Shown here: positions 59,755-64,000 of the stretch, piece by piece
Position numbering within the stretch: position 1 is the stretch's first letter
How the letters are laid out: every line of letters starts with the position of its first letter
Assembly (NCBI RefSeq): GCF_000423665.1
Contig: NZ_KE384073.1
Coordinates: 1-64,000 of the forward strand
Direction of reading: 5' to 3'
Origin: Solirubrobacter soli DSM 22325
GTDB lineage: Bacteria > Actinomycetota > Thermoleophilia > Solirubrobacterales > Solirubrobacteraceae
Length of the DNA stretch: 64,000 nt
Translations under genes and position numbers: made by a program
The notes under the pieces: generated by a model
Databases searched by the model: none
Told to the model about the DNA's origin: nothing
What the model saw: the letters and a program-made list of their open reading frames with translations, nothing else

Positions 59755-62700
59755 CGCACGCCCAATCCGGTCAGCGCCTGCTTGACCAGCTTCGTGCGGT
59801 CGGCGGGCGCGGCCACCTGCTCGATCCCGAAGCCCAGCAGGAGCGTGTCCTCGGTCGACGTGCCGGCGAAGAAGTTCACCAGCTGGCCGCCGATCTGCCA
59901 CACGCCGCCGTTCGGCGGGCTGCCCGCGGGCGCGGCGGCGGGCGTCCACGTGCTCGTGGCGCCCTCGAACCCGTCCGCCGTCGTGGTGGAGCCGAGCACG
60001 ACCTTCGTGTCATCGACGAACGCGCCGACGCCACCGCCGCCCGGATCGGTCACATACGAGATCGAGACCTCGACCGACTTGCCCTGGTAGGCGGAGAGGT
60101 CGAACGCCACCGGGATCCACCCGTCGCTGGAGCCCGTGAACGAGTTCCAGGTCCCGGTCGTGCCGGGCGCGGTGCACGTCGGGCCTCCCAGGTAGTGCCC
60201 CAGGAACGGGTGCAGCTGCAGCAGGAAGCCGCCTGCGGCACACTCGGCCGGCGGGCTCGTCTGGGTCTTGCCGGTCTTCTCGGGCAGCGTCTTCCAGTCG
60301 TCCTGGCCGACGGTGTGCGCCTCGACGATCACGTTGTCGTAGGACGGCTCCGTGTTGTAGGAGAGCTTGAACTGCAGCTCCGCGGTGCCGGGCCCGGCGG
60401 GCACGGCGATCGTCTTGGAGAGCCGGAAGTAGGACGAGTCCTGGTGGACCGCGCCCGCGTACCGCGTGCCCTCGATCGGCGAGAACGGGCTGCCGGTGAA
60501 GTCGTACTCCGCCGCGCCCACGCTCTTGAACTGCGGGAACTGATCCGGCGGGAGCACCTCGCTGGTGGGCTGGAACACGCCCGTCTCGTCGAGGTCGTTC
60601 GTCGCCGTGCCCGCCAGCGCGGCGGTGTAGCCGGTGATCGGCTTGGCGACGCCCTTGACCGAGTTCGGCCCGCCGAGGCTCACGCGCGTGAAGCCGCCGA
60701 GCCAGTACTGGCGGAAGTCGTCGGCGAGCAGCAGGCACTCGTCGAACAGCCCCTGGATCGTCGTCACGACGCACTCCTGGTCCGGCGCGCCGTTGAGGCC
60801 GTAGTAGAGGCCGCCGACGACGTCGGAGATGCCCGGGAAGCCCGAGAACTGGGCGGTCTCGCCCGCGTTGATCAGCTTGCCGCCCTCGTTGAGGAAGTCG
60901 CGGACCGCGATCGTCAGGTACTGCTCGCGCTCGGCCACCGAGACGTCCGGCAGAGGGCCGAACGGCGTGTCGGTGAAGAAGTCCTCCGGGTCCTGGGTGA
61001 TGCGGTTGTCGCCCATGTACCAGACGACCGCCTTGTAGTGGCTGAGCACGCCGAGGTCGTGCGGGACGCCCTGGGTGTCCGTGTCCCACAGGTCGGCGCT
61101 GTAGCCGGCGGCGCGGACCGCGTTCAGGTGCAGCTGGGCGTACTGGAGCCCGCCGCCGGGCGGGTTCGGGAACGTCGGGTTGACGCCCTTGCGGTCCTCG
61201 TCGGCGATCACGAGCACCTTGGCGCCCATGCCCTTGACGGTGTAGGTGAACGCCGCGGAGTCGACGTCGTCGCGGCCCACGTCACCCGAGAACCAGACCT
61301 TCACCTTGTCGCCGACCTTGGTCCCCTTGACCTCGCCGCGGAACTCGGCGTAGTAGTGGTCGTTCTCGTCGCCGCCGTACTTCTCGCCGCCCTTCCACTC
61401 CTGGACCGAGGCGGTCTTGGTCTTGCCGCCGTTGATCTTGTAGTTGAGCTGCAGGTGCTTGATCGCGCGCTTGGCGGTCACGGCGACGGTCTGCGGGTCG
61501 CCGTAGGAGACGTCGAAGGAGTCGACCTCGAAGTTCGGCGCCTTGCGGCCGACGACCGAGACCGGGTCGTCCGGGTCCTTGGCCGACTCGGCGACGGCGA
61601 GCGCGAACGGGACGTTCTTCTCGAACTCGGCCTGGATGAGCGCCTCGTCGTCGGGGAACTCGAAGTCCGAGCCGCAGTCCTCGGCCACCCACTCGTCGTC
61701 GGGGACGGAGTTCGCGGCGTCGGCGCAGGTCGACATCTCGGGCGTGAAGCCGAACGAGCCGTACTTCTCGGTGAAGAAGGAGTCGACCTCGCCGTTGGTC
61801 GTGTAGAGCTCGGCCGAGATGTCCGGGTCATAGCCCGGGACGGCCGGGTGCTCGTCGTCGCCTGACATCGCGATGCCGAGCAGGTCGTCGGGCGTCGGGG
61901 TGTTCACCTGCCAGCCGACGCCATACAGGATCAGCTCGGCGGCGGAGTGGTAGTTGATGAACTCGGTGAAGCCGCCGACGCGCTTGAACAGGTTGTCCAT
62001 CGCCTTGGACTCGGGCTCGGAGTTCGGGCCGGGCCCGCGGAAGGTCTCCGACGCGGGGTCGTCCGAGGAGCCTTCGTTGTCGTAGCCCCACTTGTAGGCG
62101 TAGTTGCGGTTCGGGTCCACGCCGTCGCCGGGCGTGATGACACCGTCGCCGTTGTTGTCGCGCAGGTTCTTGCGCCAGAGCCGCTGGCCCGGCGTGAACG
62201 TGAAGTCGTAGCCGTCGGGGTTGGAGACCGGCACGAACCACAGCTCGGTGGTGTTGATGAGGTTCGTGACCTTGGCGTTGCGCAGGTAGCCGTCGACGTA
62301 GTAGTGCATCAGCCGCCGGTTCATCTCCGGGGTGATCCACTCGCGCGCGTGCTGCGCGCTCATGTACAGCGTCGAGGGCTTGGCGCCGTCCTTGAGCAGC
62401 TGGGCGCCGAGCGACACCTTCAGCGCGATGATGTCGACGCCGTTGGTGGTCTTGCCGATCGTCACCAGCTTGGTGATCAGCGGATGGCGGCGGGCGACCT
62501 GCTCGTACTCCGCCTTCAGGCCGCCCGGGCCGGAGTACTGGCGGAACACGTTCGTGCCCGCGGCGAGCCGGGCGGTCGCGCGCTGGGTGACGGTCTGGCC
62601 GTCGATCGTCTTCGGCGTCAGCGGCACGCCCTCGCCGGCGAGCTGCTCAGCCTGTGCCCCGCTCAGGATCGTCTCGACGTGGATGGCGCCCTTGGCCCCC

Positions 62701-62909
62701 GCCTTGGCCGCCGACAGGTCGATCTCGGAGCGGTCGACCCCGAGCGCCACCAGCTTCCCGAGGGCGTCGCGCGGTACGTCACCGACGTACACGTCCAGTT
62801 GCGGCGCGGGCGCGGCCATCGCCGCGGAAGCCGACACAAGCACCGTCGCGAGCGCTGAGACGCTCGCGACGATCGTCGCGTTGCGTAACAAAGTCCCTCC
62901 CTCTCTCAC
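59751..62909 (-). CDS. large secreted M14 zinc carboxypeptidase with C-terminal beta domains
   Basis: 1052 residues: Sec signal peptide (ends ASAAMA), a propeptide-like region (about 35-130), and the M14 peptidase domain (about 130-440). It has zinc ligands His187 and Glu190 (QHAREWITPE) and His321 (INYHSAAEL), and catalytic Glu391 (GFTPEMST). After it come an Ig-like domain, a region resembling the immune-inhibitor-A/MAM fold (about 790-980), and Asp-rich loops. Removes C-terminal residues from peptides outside the cell. The start is uncertain: GTG 62909 lacks a site, while TTG 62891 lies just after AGGGAGGG. Confidence 0.93.
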   Translation of the reverse strand: MREGGTLLRNATIVASVSALATVLVSASAAMAAPAPQLDVYVGDVPRDALGKLVALGVDRSEIDLSAAKAGAKGAIHVETILSGAQAEQLAGEGVPLTPKTIDGQTVTQRATARLAAGTNVFRQYSGPGGLKAEYEQVARRHPLITKLVTIGKTTNGVDIIALKVSLGAQLLKDGAKPSTLYMSAQHAREWITPEMNRRLMHYYVDGYLRNAKVTNLINTTELWFVPVSNPDGYDFTFTPGQRLWRKNLRDNNGDGVITPGDGVDPNRNYAYKWGYDNEGSSDDPASETFRGPGPNSEPESKAMDNLFKRVGGFTEFINYHSAAELILYGVGWQVNTPTPDDLLGIAMSGDDEHPAVPGYDPDISAELYTTNGEVDSFFTEKYGSFGFTPEMSTCADAANSVPDDEWVAEDCGSDFEFPDDEALIQAEFEKNVPFALAVAESAKDPDDPVSVVGRKAPNFEVDSFDVSYGDPQTVAVTAKRAIKHLQLNYKINGGKTKTASVQEWKGGEKYGGDENDHYYAEFRGEVKGTKVGDKVKVWFSGDVGRDDVDSAAFTYTVKGMGAKVLVIADEDRKGVNPTFPNPPGGGLQYAQLHLNAVRAAGYSADLWDTDTQGVPHDLGVLSHYKAVVWYMGDNRITQDPEDFFTDTPFGPLPDVSVAEREQYLTIAVRDFLNEGGKLINAGETAQFSGFPGISDVVGGLYYGLNGAPDQECVVTTIQGLFDECLLLADDFRQYWLGGFTRVSLGGPNSVKGVAKPITGYTAALAGTATNDLDETGVFQPTSEVLPPDQFPQFKSVGAAEYDFTGSPFSPIEGTRYAGAVHQDSSYFRLSKTIAVPAGPGTAELQFKLSYNTEPSYDNVIVEAHTVGQDDWKTLPEKTGKTQTSPPAECAAGGFLLQLHPFLGHYLGGPTCTAPGTTGTWNSFTGSSDGWIPVAFDLSAYQGKSVEVSISYVTDPGGGGVGAFVDDTKVVLGSTTTADGFEGATSTWTPAAAPAGSPPNGGVWQIGGQLVNFFAGTSTEDTLLLGFGIEQVAAPADRTKLVKQALTGLGVR

Positions 62910-62951
62910 AGGCTGAAAGCGGGAGTAGTGTCCCGATGAGCTGACGGTGTG

Positions 62952-64000
62952 TCAACGCAGAAGTGCCAGCAGGGCCTCACGGTTAGGCCCGAATGAGGGC
63001 GGGACCGCGCCCTCCGCCGCCGCGAACACGCGCTCCGCGAACCCGGGTCGCGTGAAGACGTCACGAGGAAGTGCCAAGCAGGAGGAGATCTCCACCGCGG
63101 CTCGGAAGACGTCGCCGTCGCGGCTCATCGCCGCGGGCAGCGCGCGGCCGACGCGCGCGCCGATGTGGTCGGACAACACCGGAGCCGTTCCCTGGCGCAG
63201 CGCCATGATCTCCGCCATCCGCGCGCGGTCGACGAGGACGGTGTTGTCGTACCACGGCCGCAACTCGGCCTCGGTGGCGGCGCCGAACGCCGCGATCGGG
63301 TCGTCCTCGCGCAGCGCGTGCCGCAACAGCGCGGCGTGCTTGAGCCCGAGCGACATCCCGCGGCCCATCGACGGGTTCGTGCACGCCCACGCGTCGCCGA
63401 GGCTGACCAGGCCGAGCGGCGGCGGTCCGCCGTTGGACGAGCGCAGCCGATCGATCACGCCGCCCATCGGCAGCACAGGCGTGATCGGCTCGCCGTCGAG
63501 CCAGTGGGCATGGCTCGGGCAGGCGCTGACGAGCGCCGTCCATTTCGCGGGGTCGCGCAGTGCCTTCAGCGGCCGGTCGCCGGCGGAGCCGTACAGCGTG
63601 ACCGACCACGTGCCGTTGTCGGCGGGCAGCGTCAGGATCGAGAACGTGCCGACCGGCGCGTTGATCGGCCCGCGCACGTCCGGGATCTCGCCGCGGAAGA
63701 AGCGCGTGTAGTAGAGGAAGCCGGTGTCCTCCGCGACCTCGTGGACGGGATCTCCGCCCGCCGCGGCGAGCAGCTTCGGCAGGGGCGATCCGCGGCCCAT
63801 CGCGTCGACGATCAACTCGCCCACGAGCCGGTCACCCGTGTCGGTGCGGACCGCGGTCACTTCGACGCGCCCGTCGATCCGGCGGGTTTCGAGCGCGGTC
63901 ACCGCGACGCCGCGGCGCAGCTCGACGCCCGGCTCTTCCTCGGCGGCCCGCGCCACCGCCCACTCGATCGTGCTGCGCCGCCCCGTCCACGTGGCGAGGC
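62952..64000 (-). CDS. FAD-dependent oxidoreductase/monooxygenase-like protein (5' end outside window)
   Basis: C-terminal 349 residues are visible; the gene continues past 64000. Features are TWTGRRSTIEWAVARAAEE, then VDAMGRGSPLPKLL in the place of the GxGxxS motif, and SLGDAWACTNPSMGRGMSLGL, a GD-motif for FAD ribityl binding. This points to a flavin monooxygenase or geranylgeranyl-reductase/halogenase-like fold. The FAD-binding GxGxxG N-terminus is missing from view. Its stop is 42 nt upstream of the M14 start on the same strand. Substrate unknown. Confidence 0.85.
   Translation of the reverse strand, partial: LATWTGRRSTIEWAVARAAEEEPGVELRRGVAVTALETRRIDGRVEVTAVRTDTGDRLVGELIVDAMGRGSPLPKLLAAAGGDPVHEVAEDTGFLYYTRFFRGEIPDVRGPINAPVGTFSILTLPADNGTWSVTLYGSAGDRPLKALRDPAKWTALVSACPSHAHWLDGEPITPVLPMGGVIDRLRSSNGGPPPLGLVSLGDAWACTNPSMGRGMSLGLKHAALLRHALREDDPIAAFGAATEAELRPWYDNTVLVDRARMAEIMALRQGTAPVLSDHIGARVGRALPAAMSRDGDVFRAAVEISSCLALPRDVFTRPGFAERVFAAAEGAVPPSFGPNREALLALLR

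Noticed and set aside
1..64000. CRISPR arrays, insertion sequences, prophage or integrase genes
   Set aside because: I saw no regular spacer-repeat array, transposase, integrase or phage structural gene; the repeats present are short palindromes, phased hexamers or coding repeats.

Overview
The window looks like chromosome of a high-GC actinomycetote, probably class Thermoleophilia (Solirubrobacter/Conexibacter-like). Reasons: very high GC with G/C-ending codons almost everywhere; F420-type enzyme families (PPOX-like and LLM proteins); many GTG/TTG starts with 4-nt start/stop overlaps; and many secreted, Pro/Thr/Asp-rich proteins and proteases. The taxonomic call is inference; there is no rRNA or tRNA here to anchor it.

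Layout. (1) 1-1393: end of an unidentified gene overlapping aroA. (2) 1454-9135: orphan chemoreceptor, flippase-like membrane protein, secreted phytase-like esterase, secreted subtilase with a P-domain, and an aminotransferase. (3) 9368-28690: accessory block with an OmpR-type two-component system, a seven-bladed SBBP propeller lipoprotein, and a seven-gene operon of about 14 kb. That operon encodes a giant beta-helix protein, three cupredoxin/multicopper-oxidase-like subunits, a membrane-anchored GHSH protein, a CopC-CopD fusion and a subtilase. A Pro-rich secreted protein lies convergent to it. (4) 28686-30495: acidic Ca-binding-type secreted protein and a membrane-tailed ECF sigma factor. 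(5) 30549-33874: cmk, der, metK. (6) 33946-38127: sodium/sugar symporter, small membrane partner, galactokinase, DNA methyltransferase, shrunken LysE. (7) 38212-48851: S53 protease, priA, a decayed gene, then def-fmt-rsmB-zinc ribbon-rpe, with a divergent secreted PA/KE-rich protein. (8) 48921-55052: receiver-kinase-regulator trio and a MacB-like ABC exporter. (9) 55063-64000: PPOX protein, membrane glycosyltransferase, BBE-type flavoprotein, LLM oxidoreductase, large M14 carboxypeptidase, and the end of an FAD monooxygenase-like gene.

How the genes may work together. The most interesting unit is the 13430-27615 operon. Four HxH copper-ligand motifs, the number that builds one trinuclear copper centre in a normal multicopper oxidase, are divided two and two between consecutive genes (18361-19725 and 19725-21749). 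The third paralogue has none. CopC/CopD and the GHSH protein would supply or handle copper at the membrane, and the giant protein could be an extracellular scaffold. Hexamers GTCATC, repeated at exactly 10-bp spacing, sit about 70-80 bp upstream of the propeller gene, this operon and the Pro-rich protein gene. They suggest a local regulon, most simply controlled by the adjacent OmpR-type regulator. These links are inferences from sequence. The substrate of the oxidase is unknown.
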